From: Deltaproteobacteria bacterium
GTDB taxonomy: Bacteria; Desulfobacterota_B; Binatia; UBA9968
Assembly (NCBI GenBank): GCA_022545745.1
Contig: JACZQL010000168.1
Location: 1 to 5,050, forward strand
DNA: 5,050 nt
Direction of reading: 5' to 3'
In this document: positions 4,914 through 5,050 of the stretch, one piece after another
Layout: every line of letters begins with the position of its first letter
Position numbering within the stretch: the first letter of the stretch is position 1
Position numbers and translations under genes: made by a program
The notes under the pieces: model-generated
Told to the model about the DNA's origin: nothing
The model's database searches: none
Seen by the model: the letters and a program-made list of their open reading frames with translations, nothing else

Positions 4914-5050
4914 CTAACAGGCTGCTGAAAAAGACTCATATGCCACCAGCCTGCCGTAAGCAGGCGTTTAGGATAGTTGCGCTCCAGCGCTGCGGGAATC
5001 ATTCCCGCTCCAAGCGGAGTCGCTCCAACGTACCGCCTAAGTACGCCTCC
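4914..5050. repeat. Hairpin-rich intergenic repeat element, cut by window end
   Basis: The element starts with CTAACAGG and GCTGCTGAAAAAG, an edge that I recall from dispersed intergenic repeats in several environmental bacterial lineages (from memory, not searched). Inside it are GCCTGC/GCAGGC (4949-4954 and 4960-4965, 5-base loop), GCGCT/AGCGC (4979-4983 and 4986-4990), and GCGGGAAT/ATTCCCGC (4992-4999 and 5001-5008, one-base centre). CTCC/GGAG/CTCC alternatives lie at 5008-5011, 5016-5019 and 5023-5026. The 7-mer CGCTCCA occurs three times (4980, 5006, 5021), and GTAC-CGCCT/GTAC-GCCT is repeated at 5030-5048. No frame codes for a transposase here. It could be a REP/MITE-like non-autonomous element or a structured RNA; the right end is not visible. 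Confidence 0.5.

Noticed and set aside
1..5050. CRISPR array, tRNA, rRNA, phage or transposase genes
   Set aside because: No regularly spaced repeats, no cloverleaf or rRNA-like stretch, and no recombinase or phage-type protein is encoded.

Overview
The window reads as ordinary chromosomal DNA from an uncultured-type, free-living bacterium. It holds five genes that I can support, four on the minus strand and one on the plus strand, with no phage, plasmid or defence genes. Lineage is a guess. The ferrochelatase has the 'AFGGPE-P-E-RPFLE' form shared with Actinobacteria, Acidobacteria and similar groups. The orphan NMT1/THI5-type binding protein and the 'GCTGCTGAAAAAG' intergenic repeat edge recall, from memory, soil and sediment lineages such as NC10/Methylomirabilota, Rokubacteria, Tectomicrobia, Nitrospirota or Deltaproteobacteria. 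No marker here settles it.

Layout: 1-376 has no convincing gene but contains a degraded hairpin repeat. 377-1522 (minus) is a short, catalytic-domain-only MetE-family methyltransferase with a GTG start. 1523-1665 is a spacer with two hairpins, one a possible terminator. 1666-2679 (minus) is a secreted solute-binding protein of the NMT1/SsuA type without transporter partners in view. 2746-3690 (minus) is ferrochelatase, 66 bases upstream of the binding-protein gene and possibly co-transcribed with it. 3691-3870 is a structured spacer. 3871-4344 (minus) is a small exported Ig-like-fold protein with a lysine-rich tail and a near-consensus sigma-70 promoter. 4345-4581 is a divergent promoter region. 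4582-4764 (plus) is a 60-residue zinc-ribbon protein. 4765-5050 is gene-free and ends in a hairpin-rich repeat-like element that runs off the window.

Functionally, ferrochelatase inserts iron in the last steps of haem synthesis, and the MetE-type enzyme probably makes methionine or acts on a related thiol. The binding protein would capture a small organic solute in the periplasm. No single pathway ties the genes together, and I see no clear new multi-gene system. The best leads are the core-only MetE enzyme with its missing methyl donor, the lysine-tailed exported protein, the inverted repeat at the hemH start (which lacks a visible ribosome binding site), and the repeat element at the right edge.
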